Positions 1 to 7,528 are shown, numbered from the stretch's first letter. The stretch is 14,772 nt of DNA from JBJXFK01 sp046155505 (GCA_046155505.1 JBJXFK010000028.1:1-14772); one strand, 5' to 3'. Numbers and translations are program-made. The notes: a model not told the origin generated them from the sequence alone.

Positions 1-117
1 CACGGTTTCGGCGACTTCGGTAAGATTCACATGGCCCTCCTTGGCCAAATGGCTCGTTTGAAACCCGAAGCTATTGAAACCGAGGATCGGGCCTTTGTCA
101 TTTACCCACAAACCTGA
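1..117 (+). CDS. Possible 3' end of an unidentified gene (very uncertain)
   Basis: Frame 1 is open from the window edge to a TGA at 115-117 and would give a 38-residue C-terminal tail containing GKIHMALLGQMARLKPEAIE and ending FVIYPQT. I do not recognise a family. The stretch is clearly less GC-rich than the genes to its right, and third-position GC is only slightly above half, so it may not be coding. The opposite strand is also open across the whole stretch, with a protein-like reading (for example ILGFNSFGFQTSHLAKEG) running out of the left edge. The strand is therefore undecided and the entry is a pointer only. Confidence 0.25.
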   Translation, partial: HGFGDFGKIHMALLGQMARLKPEAIETEDRAFVIYPQT

Positions 118-237
118 CGCCGACCCGGGGACCCTCCTCACGCAACTTTCACTTGTATCACCGCCGCCCGGCTGTAGGATGGTTATAGCATCTCGACGTT
201 TCACGCGACTCTCTGGTTCTGGGAAAGGAGATCTATC

Positions 238-3200
238 GTGACAGCTTCCAAACGACGATTCGGATTTGGCGTGCTCGCCGCATGGCTTATGCCCATGCTG
301 GCGCTCGCTCAATTCCCTTCCGACGTGGTCGGATTCAATCAGGCGCCGATCGACGACCCCGTCGGCGGGCAGGACACGTTCCGCATACCCGAACACTCGG
401 GCACCACGCAGCAGTTCATCGTGCTCAACACCAGCGGCCTGAACAACAACTCCGCGTTTCGCGCGTCGGGCTTGCAGACCGAGGGCGATGCGGCCCTGTC
501 CGTGCTGTTCCGCTGGAGCGACCCGCTCGCCGCCGACGGCTGGATGCGGCTGACCACGTTTGATGCGCAAGTTCGCCCCAACCCGACGCTCGACACGCGC
601 GGCAAGGTGCGTTTCAAGGTCACCAATCGCAGCGAGTTTTTCGCCGGAACGATCGGCCTGGCACTCGGCATTCGCGAGACCGGCGTCACCGGCGTGCCGC
701 AGCTTCTCAACGGCGGTGCGACCGGCCCCCTCGAGTGGGCCGGCGTGAGCACCACGCCCAACGGCATTACCGGCGGCGCGGACAACATCGTCAATACGAC
801 CGCGAGCGGCGACGACGTGCAGGTGCATCCTGTCGGATTCGACCTCGTGGCGAACAACATTCCGGCCGGAACGGCGGTCATCGGCGTCGGCTCGAACAAC
901 GTGCTCGACACCGTCGCGAGCGGCGATGATCAGATTCGTCGCGGCTACAAAATGGGTGGGACGAACAACGAGACGCGCATCCCGATTCCGGTCATTCAAC
1001 TCGCACCGTCGCCGACTGCGTATGCAGTCGAGTGGAATCTGCTCACCGGCACGGTCATGGTCGATGGCGTGCCGCAGGGCGGCGGCTATGCCCCGTTCAC
1101 CGGCAACGGCATCGCCGACGCGCCGAATTTCCGCGGCGTGCTCGAGCACATCGCGGTCGTGAAGGGCACGGGCGACACGGCCACGCAGATCGAATTCGCG
1201 ATTGACGAGTTGCAGTTCGAGGCGACGGTCGCCGACCCGGTCCTGCCGCCGGTGATCGACGGCCCGGTGGTCGATACCGATACGAGCGTGATCGTGATTT
1301 GCGACATGGACGCGACCAATGCCAAGCTGTTCCGCAATGCGGCCCAGGTCGGCTCGGTCACGCCGCTCGCGGGTGTCGCGACGTTCAACGCTCTGACGCT
1401 GGCGGTTGGCGATCAACTGACGGCGACGCAGACGGTGAACGCGATCACCAGCGCGCAATCGTCGCCGCTCACGGTTTTCGCGGCGGGCACGGCTCTGGCC
1501 GACAATTTTGACGACTATGTGAATCAGGCCGACTTGGAAGGCACCTGGTCGCTCGACATCGCGAATACTCGCAAGCCGCTGCTGTCGCAGGGCGGCGCGT
1601 CGTCGTGCGAGAATTTCCTGAACGAGGACTATGACGCCGGCGCGGGCGTTGCGAAGCTGTACTACAACCTCGGCTCGATCAACGGCAGCGATGCCACGCC
1701 GCTGTGGGTCAGCTATCGCTTCCGCCATGACAGCAATAACACCAACGCACGCATGCGTGTGGAGCTTTCGGCGGGCCTGACGCCGAGCGACGGCGCGGTC
1801 GGCTATGCGTTCAGCAACGGCGTCGCGGGTTTGTTCCCGGCGCAGTACACGTCGCTGATGTACACCTCGGGTGCCGCGATCACCGGCTATTCGGCTGATT
1901 ATTTCGCGTATGACTATGCACTCACCGGCGTCAATCGCACGCCGGGCATTTGGCATCTGATGCAGATCGAGGTGCGGTCGAATGTGGTGAACTTCTACAT
2001 CGACGGCGCGCTGGCGAACCCGATCGATCCGGCTGACGGCGTGACGCCGCTCTATCCGACGGGCGTGCCGCGCTCGAACACGGGCGATTACCAGTACCTC
2101 ATCTTCGGCCTCGGTTTCTCAAACAACGGCCCGGCGATGCAGTACGACGACGTGTCGGTGACGTTCGGTAACACGGCGCTGCCGTTCGGCAATCCGAACG
2201 CGGTCGCGTCGCCGAGCATCAGCGGCTCGCCCTCGCCGACTGCGACGGTGGTCAATCTGACCGGCGTTGATAACGCGGCCCAGAATGCCAAGGTGTATGC
2301 GAACGAAGTGCTGATCGGCACGGCCAATGGTCCGTTCGTCGGCAACGCCGCCGCAGTGACGGTGACGGCCCTCGCCAATGGCGCGGTGCTGAACGCGACA
2401 CAGACGGTCGGCGGCACCGAGAGCTGCTTCTCGGCCGGCGTAACGGTCATCGTTCCCGCGCCGTCGCTCGAGCCGATCATCGAGCCGGGGCAGTCGTCGA
2501 TCGAGGTGCGTGACATTTCCGAGGGCAGCGCATCGCTGATTTCAGTCTATCGCGACATCGGCGGCGGCGTGCTCACGCTGATTGGCAGCGCGGCCAGTCC
2601 GCTCACCGATCGATTCCTCGTCCCGGTCAGTCCGGCGGTTGAGGATGGTTGGCAGATTGTCGCGACGCAGACGATTTCGGGCGTCGAGAGTGCGCCGTCG
2701 GTCGCGGTGACGGTCGCATCGGCCGGCATCATGAACGAGTGGGTCGAGACCACGTCGATGCCGCAGGGCCTCACTGGTCAGCAAGTGGTCGTGCTCAACG
2801 GCTACATTTATGTGATCGGCGGTCGTTCGAATCTCGCCGGTCAGACGACCGCACGCAACGTCGTGTACGTCGCGCGGATTAACAACGACGGCACGCTCGG
2901 CACATGGGCCGAGACGGCGACGCTGCCGGCGATTCGCTCGCACGGCGGAGCGGCGGCGTACAACGGTCGCATCTATTACTGGGGCGGTTGGACGACAAGT
3001 TTCGCCACGACCAACAGCAGCTACTACGCGGTGCAGAACCCGGACGGGACGTTGCAAGCGTGGCAGACCTCGGTCAATTCGCTGCCGAACAATCTCAACG
3101 GCGGCATTCAGATGGACGCCTGCGGTCGCGGGCCGATGATCATGGGCGACACGCTCTATCAGATCAGCGGCGAGTGGCAGCTTGGTGCGGCGTTCGGCCT

Positions 3201-3954
3201 GACTTCGAATTGTTACTACTCGAAGATTCAGCCGAATGGCGACTATGGTCCGTGGGTCGAGACCACCAACGTCGGTACGCCTGCGGTCGGCGGCTGCTGG
3301 TTCCACGGCGTTGCGACGGCGACCGGCAACGGCGGACAGAAGTGGGCGTATCGCCTCGGCGGAAATTACAGCGGCACGAACGAGTCGGCCTGCTTCCGCG
3401 CTCCGATCAATCCTGACGGTAGCCTCGGCGCGTGGGTGAGCGATTCGCCGCTGCCGGGCGGGCGTTATGAGCACGCCGTCGCCGTCGCCGATGGCAAGTA
3501 CATCTTTGTCATCAACGGCGTCAGCAACCCCGGTAACTCGACGATCCAGCGCACGGTTTTCGTGTGCGAGATCGATCCAGATACCGGAGCGCTGTCTGAT
3601 TGGCAGACCGGCTTGCAGTATCCCGAGACGGTCGCCGGGCGCAACGCCGGCGTCGCCTATCAAGCGGGCGGCAACTGGTACGTGTGCGTCACCGGCGGCG
3701 GCCCGTTCGCGGGCGGCGTGGGTGGCCGCACGCCGAAGGTGTACATCAATCGCCTGAATCTCGGCGCTCCGCCGTGTCCGGGCGATGTGAACGGTGACCG
3801 CAACGTGAATCTGACCGACCTTGCGACGCTGCTGGCGAACTTCGGCACGTCATCGGGCGCGGCTCGCGAGGACGGCGATCTGGACAACGACGGCGACGTC
3901 GACCTGACCGATCTGGCGAGTTTGCTGGCGGTGTTTGGGACGACGTGTCCGTAG
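238..3954 (+). CDS. Secreted multidomain protein: beta-sandwich modules, kelch-like propeller, C-terminal dockerin-like domain
   Basis: This 1238-residue exported protein is probably extracellular or surface-attached. The GTG start is fixed by AAAGGAG at 224-230, seven bases upstream. Residues 1 to about 25 form a signal peptide (KRR, hydrophobic stretch, LALAQ). Residues about 26-335 look like a beta-rich, possibly carbohydrate-binding region. Residues about 421-645 resemble a LamG/concanavalin-like module (FDDYVNQADLEGTWS to YDDVSVTF). Three divergent copies of an 80-residue module lie at about 338-414, 652-738 and 741-824, each with an ATQT motif (396-399, 720-723, 809-812). Residues 832-1170 hold about five kelch-like blades with NPDGSLGxW and IYVIGG-type strands. 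Residues 1180-1238 are a dockerin-like pair of calcium loops (D1183/N1185/D1187 and D1214/D1216/D1218), each followed by LTDLA.LLA.FGT and bracketed by C1180 and C1237. Planctomycete proteins with this ending are annotated as GC-type dockerin proteins. Ligand and substrate are unknown. A weak upstream promoter could be TTGTAT (153-158) with TAGGAT (175-180). Confidence 0.9.
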   Translation: MTASKRRFGFGVLAAWLMPMLALAQFPSDVVGFNQAPIDDPVGGQDTFRIPEHSGTTQQFIVLNTSGLNNNSAFRASGLQTEGDAALSVLFRWSDPLAADGWMRLTTFDAQVRPNPTLDTRGKVRFKVTNRSEFFAGTIGLALGIRETGVTGVPQLLNGGATGPLEWAGVSTTPNGITGGADNIVNTTASGDDVQVHPVGFDLVANNIPAGTAVIGVGSNNVLDTVASGDDQIRRGYKMGGTNNETRIPIPVIQLAPSPTAYAVEWNLLTGTVMVDGVPQGGGYAPFTGNGIADAPNFRGVLEHIAVVKGTGDTATQIEFAIDELQFEATVADPVLPPVIDGPVVDTDTSVIVICDMDATNAKLFRNAAQVGSVTPLAGVATFNALTLAVGDQLTATQTVNAITSAQSSPLTVFAAGTALADNFDDYVNQADLEGTWSLDIANTRKPLLSQGGASSCENFLNEDYDAGAGVAKLYYNLGSINGSDATPLWVSYRFRHDSNNTNARMRVELSAGLTPSDGAVGYAFSNGVAGLFPAQYTSLMYTSGAAITGYSADYFAYDYALTGVNRTPGIWHLMQIEVRSNVVNFYIDGALANPIDPADGVTPLYPTGVPRSNTGDYQYLIFGLGFSNNGPAMQYDDVSVTFGNTALPFGNPNAVASPSISGSPSPTATVVNLTGVDNAAQNAKVYANEVLIGTANGPFVGNAAAVTVTALANGAVLNATQTVGGTESCFSAGVTVIVPAPSLEPIIEPGQSSIEVRDISEGSASLISVYRDIGGGVLTLIGSAASPLTDRFLVPVSPAVEDGWQIVATQTISGVESAPSVAVTVASAGIMNEWVETTSMPQGLTGQQVVVLNGYIYVIGGRSNLAGQTTARNVVYVARINNDGTLGTWAETATLPAIRSHGGAAAYNGRIYYWGGWTTSFATTNSSYYAVQNPDGTLQAWQTSVNSLPNNLNGGIQMDACGRGPMIMGDTLYQISGEWQLGAAFGLTSNCYYSKIQPNGDYGPWVETTNVGTPAVGGCWFHGVATATGNGGQKWAYRLGGNYSGTNESACFRAPINPDGSLGAWVSDSPLPGGRYEHAVAVADGKYIFVINGVSNPGNSTIQRTVFVCEIDPDTGALSDWQTGLQYPETVAGRNAGVAYQAGGNWYVCVTGGGPFAGGVGGRTPKVYINRLNLGAPPCPGDVNGDRNVNLTDLATLLANFGTSSGAAREDGDLDNDGDVDLTDLASLLAVFGTTCP

Positions 3955-3970
3955 GCGTCGATTGACCCAG

Positions 3971-4139
3971 TAGCGATCGGGCCTCCGTGCCCGACGGCGA
4001 ATCGCGCAGCGATTCAAAACCGAGCCCCGCGCGTCAGCAAGCGGGTTTCGCGCGATCGCGCGAAACCCCTCCCTCACGGTCGGGGCTCGGTTTCGGCTCG
4101 CTGCACGAGCCGCCGTCGGACGCGGAGGGCCGATCGCTA
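3971..4139. repeat. 169-bp nested palindromic repeat element
   Basis: The element begins 16 bases after the stop of the kelch/dockerin gene. Outer arms 3971-3999 and 4111-4139 match as inverted repeats at 26 of 29 positions (TAGCGATCGG...CCGACGGCG). Inner arms run to 4029 and from 4081 (AACCGAGCCCCG against CGGGGCTCGGTT) with a few mismatches. The centre, 4043-4068, is a perfect 26-bp palindrome around GCGATCGC. The terminal 15 bases recur at 7714-7728 in inverted orientation, so it belongs to a dispersed family. It could act as a cruciform, a REP-like mRNA 3' stabiliser or a non-autonomous mobile element. There is no transposase inside. I see no gene in the 3955-4322 gap. Confidence 0.85.
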
Positions 4140-4195
4140 GGGCGCGTTTGCGAAGCACCGCTTCGGCACCTCGAAGCAATCGAGAGTTAGCAGAT

Positions 4196-4236
4196 GGACC
4201 ATTCGGCGAATGTCGCCGAGTGGTCCGTTGCGTTTT
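4196..4236 (+). terminator. Strong hairpin upstream of the DUF433 gene, terminator-like
   Basis: GGACCATTCGGCGA (4196-4209) pairs with TCGCCGAGTGGTCC (4213-4226) at 13 of 14 positions around an ATG loop. GTTGCGTTTT follows, which is only a moderate T-tract. It may terminate transcription from the left or act as an operator for the small genes at 4323-4782. The choice cannot be made from sequence. Confidence 0.45.
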
Positions 4237-4322
4237 GGCAGATGCATCGCGTCGCCGGACCATCGAAGATCGGTATCGTCGCCGAACCCGGGCTTGGTAT
4301 GATTTGAAAAGGAGATGCGCGT

Positions 4323-4535
4323 GTGGACTCGCAACTGAGCCAAGTTGAAGCGGACCCCGCAAAGTGCCATGGTCGCCCTGTAATACGCGGCACGCGCGTT
4401 CCAGTTTCAATCCTCGCGGGAAGTGTGACTGGCGGAATGACGATTGAGGAGGTTGCCCGCGAGTACGATGTGACGGTAGATGATGTGCGAGTCGCCCAGC
4501 GGTTCGTCGATTCGGCGTCACGATCGGCCGAGTGA
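4323..4535 (+). CDS. DUF433-family antitoxin-like protein
   Basis: This 70-residue protein has the DUF433 signature: a short N-terminal lead, then D-P-x-x-C-H-G-R-P-V-I-R-G-T-R-V-P-V (residues 11-28), then GGMTIEEVAREY and DVTVDDVRVAQRFV. Family members are small DNA-binding-like proteins, many of them VapB-like antitoxins paired with a PIN-like DUF5615 toxin. Here no DUF5615 gene follows. The next gene, 10 bases downstream, looks like another antitoxin-type protein. The GTG start at 4323 has AAAAGGAG at 4307-4314 with eight bases of spacing. Family membership is well supported, but the antitoxin role is inferred from the family only. Confidence 0.85.
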   Translation: MDSQLSQVEADPAKCHGRPVIRGTRVPVSILAGSVTGGMTIEEVAREYDVTVDDVRVAQRFVDSASRSAE

Positions 4536-4545
4536 GGGATGGGTC

Positions 4546-4782
4546 ATGTTCCACGATCAGGAAATCGCGTTCACGGTTTCGAATGGCGTGCTGCGCCCCG
4601 ACGGTTCGCTGAATCTGCCGGACGGCACGCGCGGGATCGCGATCATTCGCGAACTCGCGAATCAAACACCGCCGATGTCGCGTGCGGAAGCCCTTGCGGA
4701 GATTCGTCGATTCGGCGACGAAGCCGTGTTGCGGACGAATGGAACGCGATTCTCACGCGACGAGCTGCATGACCGCGGCTGA
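4546..4782 (+). CDS. Small protein with AF2212/DUF104-like N-terminus, putative antitoxin
   Basis: The protein has 78 residues. The ATG at 4546 is chosen because GAGGGA, overlapping the stop of the DUF433 gene, lies at a good distance. An upstream in-frame ATG would overlap that gene and add a non-conserved extension. Residues 8-33 (VSNGVLRPDGSLNLPDGTRG) resemble the AF2212/DUF104 pattern 'F.NGV..P.G.L.LP.GT'; those are short beta-rich antitoxin-like proteins. The C-terminal half (SRAEALAEIRRFGDEAVLR, then RFSRDELHDRG) is helical and charged, and I do not recognise it. It is almost certainly co-transcribed with the DUF433 gene. No toxin gene is seen downstream, where the next 315 bases hold no protein gene. 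The family call is tentative. Confidence 0.6.
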   Translation: MFHDQEIAFTVSNGVLRPDGSLNLPDGTRGIAIIRELANQTPPMSRAEALAEIRRFGDEAVLRTNGTRFSRDELHDRG

Positions 4783-4920
4783 AATGAACGCCTGATTCAC
4801 TCGATCAATGCTGACATCGATTTCCGGTACTCCTGCCTTTCGATGCCCGCACATTTGCCCCATTTGAATTTTCACCCCCGCCCGCCCGTCCATCCCCCGG
4901 CGATCGCGTGAATCGCTCAG

Positions 4921-4956
4921 ATCGCCGCGCCGGCCTGACTTCCGGCTTGCGGCGAT
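4921..4956. other. Hairpin in the leader region of the sigma-factor operon
   Basis: ATCGCCGCGCCGG (4921-4933) pairs with CCGGC (4942-4946) and GCGGCGAT (4949-4956), separated by a two-base bulge, for 13 pairs. No T-tract follows. The outer 8-bp arms recur exactly in the hairpin between the sigma and anti-sigma genes (5706-5727). The 4783-5097 gap holds no other feature I can support. TATGCT at 4956-4961 could be a -10 element but lacks a convincing -35. Confidence 0.45.
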
Positions 4957-5097
4957 ATGCTACGCGGCCTGCTTCGCAGTGACGCCCCTGCGCTGCTGCA
5001 AACAGCACTGAGCCGCGTGATTATCGGTTTCCGGCGGCGCGGCCGGCGGCGGGACAAACCTTGCCCGCTTCCCGGTGTCAGACAGGACAGGTATCCA

Positions 5098-5706
5098 GTG
5101 ACGCCCAAAGGCTCAGTGACGCAGCAGATCCCCGACGAGGAACTGGTACGCAGAACCTGCGCCGGGCAGCGTGAGGCATTTGATGAGCTGGTCGAGCGAT
5201 ATCAGCGGCGGGCGACCTCGGTTTCGTACCGGCTGCTCGGCAACTTGCACGACGCACTCGAAGTGGTGCAGGACGCCTTTATCCGCGCGTATCGCGGATT
5301 GGAATCGCTCGAAGACCGGCCGCGTTTTGGTTCGTGGCTGCTGCGAATCGTCACCAATCTGTCGCTCAACTTCCGCCGCGATCGTGCGGCGGGCGGGCCG
5401 CGGCTGACGCTTGACGATTGCATCAAGGATGACGACTCGCCCGATCGACGGGCGATGCTCAGCGATTCGGATTCGTCGGACCAGCGACCCGGAGCGATGC
5501 TCGCGGCCGAGGAACTGGCCGAGATCGTGCAAAAGGCGATGGCCGAACTTCCCGATCAACAGCGACTGGCCCTGGTGCTGTTCAGCATCGAGCAGATGCC
5601 GCAAAAGGAAGTGGCCCAGATCATGGGTTGCAGCGTGGAAGCGGTAAAGTGGCATGTGTTTCAGGCACGCAAAAAACTGAAAGACCGGCTCGGCGACTAT
5701 ATGTGA
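5098..5706 (+). CDS. RNA polymerase sigma factor, ECF family (sigma-70 regions 2 and 4)
   Basis: This 202-residue ECF sigma factor directs RNA polymerase to a dedicated promoter set. Region 2 spans about residues 27-95: AFDELVERYQRRA, then VVQDAFIRAYRGL, then FGSWLLRIVTNLSLNFRRDR. Region 4 spans about 144-198, with LPDQQRLALVLFSIEQMPQKE and the helix-turn-helix QKEVAQIMGCSVEAVKWHVF. Region 3 is absent and replaced by an acidic linker (CIKDDDSPDRR), as in the ECF group. The frame stays open upstream to an ATG at 4957, but that extension is basic, low-complexity and without homology. GTG at 5098 has AGGACAGG at 5084-5091, six bases away; GTG at 5116 is the alternative. The gene leads a unit with the anti-sigma-like gene (32 bases downstream) and the STN-domain gene. 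This arrangement predicts release from the membrane partner on a signal. Confidence 0.93.
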   Translation: MTPKGSVTQQIPDEELVRRTCAGQREAFDELVERYQRRATSVSYRLLGNLHDALEVVQDAFIRAYRGLESLEDRPRFGSWLLRIVTNLSLNFRRDRAAGGPRLTLDDCIKDDDSPDRRAMLSDSDSSDQRPGAMLAAEELAEIVQKAMAELPDQQRLALVLFSIEQMPQKEVAQIMGCSVEAVKWHVFQARKKLKDRLGDYM

Positions 5707-5727
5707 TCGCCGCCGGTTCGCGGCGAT
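5706..5727. other. Hairpin between the sigma and anti-sigma genes
   Basis: ATCGCCGC (5706-5713) and GCGGCGAT (5720-5727) form an 8-bp perfect stem with a six-base loop. It starts on the last base of the sigma stop codon and ends just before the AGG (5728-5730) that probably serves the next gene. It could modulate translation of the anti-sigma gene; that role is inferred from position only. Confidence 0.45.
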
Positions 5728-5738
5728 AGGTGAACGAC

Positions 5739-6434
5739 GTGACGCACGAGGCATTCGAAAACCTGATCAGCGATTGGCTCGACAGCCGCGATGACGTGGC
5801 GCGGGCCAAGCTGGATGCGCTCGTTGCCGAGTCGCCGGAGCTGCGCAGCGTGCTGGACGAATGGCTGCGGCTCGACGCCTTACTGCACGAGGCGTCGCCG
5901 CGAATTGATGTCGCCGTCGCGTGGCCCATGCTGCGGGCGCGAATTTCGCACGCGGTTGATGAGGCCGTCGTCGCCGATCTGCGCGCCGGCGGAATCGATC
6001 GGTTGCTGCGCGCGAGCGATCCGCTGGAAGAACGAATCGATTGGTCGCGCTTGCACGAACGAATTTCGTCAAAGGTGCATCAGGAAGCCGATCGCCGCGA
6101 TTCATCGCAGCAGTCGACCATCCGCCGTGTGCTTGCGCTGGTCGCTACGAGCGTCGCGGCTGCGGCGATGCTGGTCGTGTTCGTTTCGCCGCGCGGGACG
6201 GTCGGTCCCACGGGCGGCGACATGAATGCTTCGTTCGTTCGTGTGATTGTTCAGCCCGAGCCGACCCCTGCCCCGCGCACGGATGCGCACGTGCGGGTGG
6301 TGATCGTCGATGACGCGCCCAGCGGCGCGACAGCGACGCTCGCGGCGGCGGGCGAGATTTTTCTGATGATCGATCCGATCGCACCGGCGTTCGGCGATCT
6401 CGGCGCGCCCGGCGCGCCGCTCGGCCTCAACTAG
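5739..6434 (+). CDS. Putative membrane-anchored anti-sigma factor
   Basis: The protein has 231 residues. It probably binds and silences the ECF sigma factor encoded just upstream. The N-terminal cytoplasmic part (residues about 3-55, FENLISDWLDSRDDVARAKL, then LRSVLDEWLRLDALLHEA) has the helical pattern common in planctomycete anti-sigma/FecR-like N-termini. It has no cysteines, so it is not a zinc (ZAS/HxxxCxxC) type. Two W-containing units, around W62 and W102, repeat exactly 40 residues apart (WPMLRARIS and WSRLHERIS). One transmembrane helix lies at about 131-150 (VLALVATSVAAAAMLVVFVS), followed by a periplasmic tail of about 80 residues. GTG at 5739 has AGG eight bases upstream; GTG at 5730 is possible but has no ribosome site. 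The role is inferred from operon position and topology. Confidence 0.75.
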   Translation: MTHEAFENLISDWLDSRDDVARAKLDALVAESPELRSVLDEWLRLDALLHEASPRIDVAVAWPMLRARISHAVDEAVVADLRAGGIDRLLRASDPLEERIDWSRLHERISSKVHQEADRRDSSQQSTIRRVLALVATSVAAAAMLVVFVSPRGTVGPTGGDMNASFVRVIVQPEPTPAPRTDAHVRVVIVDDAPSGATATLAAAGEIFLMIDPIAPAFGDLGAPGAPLGLN

Positions 6435-6442
6435 GAATCGAC

Positions 6443-7528
6443 ATGAAGCCCAACCACGTCCGATTCACGATCCTGGCCATCACGCTGCTCGCCGGCGCGT
6501 GGCTGCCGACGGCTTCGGCCCAATTGCCGCGCGAGCTGATCGAGGAAGCCCTCGACCAGAACATCGCTGAACTCGACATTCCGACGACCACGCTTGCCGA
6601 AGCACTGATGACGTTGGCCGACAAGACCGGCTTGCAATTCGGCCTCACCGATGACGTGCTTGCGCTCATGCCGCGCGGCGATCAGACGAGAATCGCGATC
6701 TCGATCAAACACTCGTCCGTTCGCGAAGCGGTGGGGCAGGTGTTCGAGGGTCTCGGCCTGCGGATGAGCATTGACGGCGACAAGATCGTCCTCGACGCCG
6801 CCGAGTTTGTGTTGCGTGTCGGGCGTTCCCTGACCACCGCGGAATTGCAGACGATTCAGTTGCTCGCCTCCGGCTCGTGGAGCAAGATCGCCGCAGGCCG
6901 CGATGCCCCGCGCATCGACGTGCGCAGCGGCGGCAATCCGAGCGATGAGCTCGCCCGCAAGGTGACGAGCGCGGTCGAGCGCTCACAGCATCCGATGGCG
7001 ACGCGGCAGTTCGACGATGCGGGCGCGCAGCTCGGATTGACGTGGCGCATCGACGGCAATGTCGTGATTTTTGAAACGCGCCGCGATGAGATTCGCCGAC
7101 GCCTCGATCGGCTGGTCGATCTCACGTATCAGCGCGAGCCGCTGGATCGCGTGCTGGTCGACTTGGCGAGGCGCGCGGATGTGACGATGCAGTTCGAGCC
7201 GGGCGTGTTGCAGCGTGTCGTGGCCCGCGAGCGGAGCGTCGATCTGCTGCAACGCGGCACCAGTATTCGCCAAACGCTCGAACGCATCTGCGGCAGCACG
7301 GGCCTCGCGTATGAAGTTCTGGATGACGGCGTTCGGGTGTACCTGCCGAGTTCATCGCCCGCGGGCCAGCCGACGACCGCGCAGCTCGCACGGGTCTCGA
7401 TCGAGGTGCGCCCGGGCGTCCACATCGACGTGTTCGTCCCGCTGGACCAGCTTCCGTCGGACCTCCGCAGCGAGGCGGAACGCAAGATCCGCGAATTGCT
7501 CGCCGTCCCGGCGGCCGCGAAGCCGTAG
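6443..7528 (+). CDS. Exported protein with two STN (secretin/TonB short N-terminal)-like domains
   Basis: The protein has 361 residues. The ATG has AGGAA about six bases upstream, overlapping the stop of the anti-sigma gene, so translation is probably coupled. Residues 1-26 are a signal peptide ending ASA before Q27. Residues about 43-117 match the STN pattern (LDIPTTTLAEALMTLADKTG, then VREAVGQVFEGLGLRMSIDG). Residues about 226-300 are a second copy (DLTYQREPLDRVLVDLARRA, then IRQTLERICGSTGLAYEVLD). Between them, 130-212 ends in another LGLTWRIDGNVVIF-like strand. STN domains occur at the N-termini of secretins and of TonB-dependent receptors that signal to FecR-type anti-sigma factors. Here there is no barrel or secretin domain. 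A periplasmic sensing or partner role with the preceding pair is plausible but unproven. Confidence 0.8.
   Translation: MKPNHVRFTILAITLLAGAWLPTASAQLPRELIEEALDQNIAELDIPTTTLAEALMTLADKTGLQFGLTDDVLALMPRGDQTRIAISIKHSSVREAVGQVFEGLGLRMSIDGDKIVLDAAEFVLRVGRSLTTAELQTIQLLASGSWSKIAAGRDAPRIDVRSGGNPSDELARKVTSAVERSQHPMATRQFDDAGAQLGLTWRIDGNVVIFETRRDEIRRRLDRLVDLTYQREPLDRVLVDLARRADVTMQFEPGVLQRVVARERSVDLLQRGTSIRQTLERICGSTGLAYEVLDDGVRVYLPSSSPAGQPTTAQLARVSIEVRPGVHIDVFVPLDQLPSDLRSEAERKIRELLAVPAAAKP

Noticed and set aside
2542..3663. Minus-strand open frame of 373 codons opposite the kelch region
   Set aside because: Arg- and Ala-rich shadow of a repetitive + strand gene with no recognisable motif.
4298..4303. TATGAT as a -10 element for the DUF433 gene
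   Set aside because: Initiation would fall inside the ribosome binding site at 4307-4314, and there is no -35 at the right distance.
3850..4665. Minus-strand open frame of 271 codons across the palindrome and the antitoxin-like genes
   Set aside because: It reads through the palindromic repeat (NPLADARGS-type peptide) and two real small genes; it is a repeat-derived artefact.
4957..5097. ATG at 4957 as start of the sigma factor
   Set aside because: The added 47 residues are basic and unlike the family, no ribosome site precedes it, and a GTG with a good site lies at 5098.
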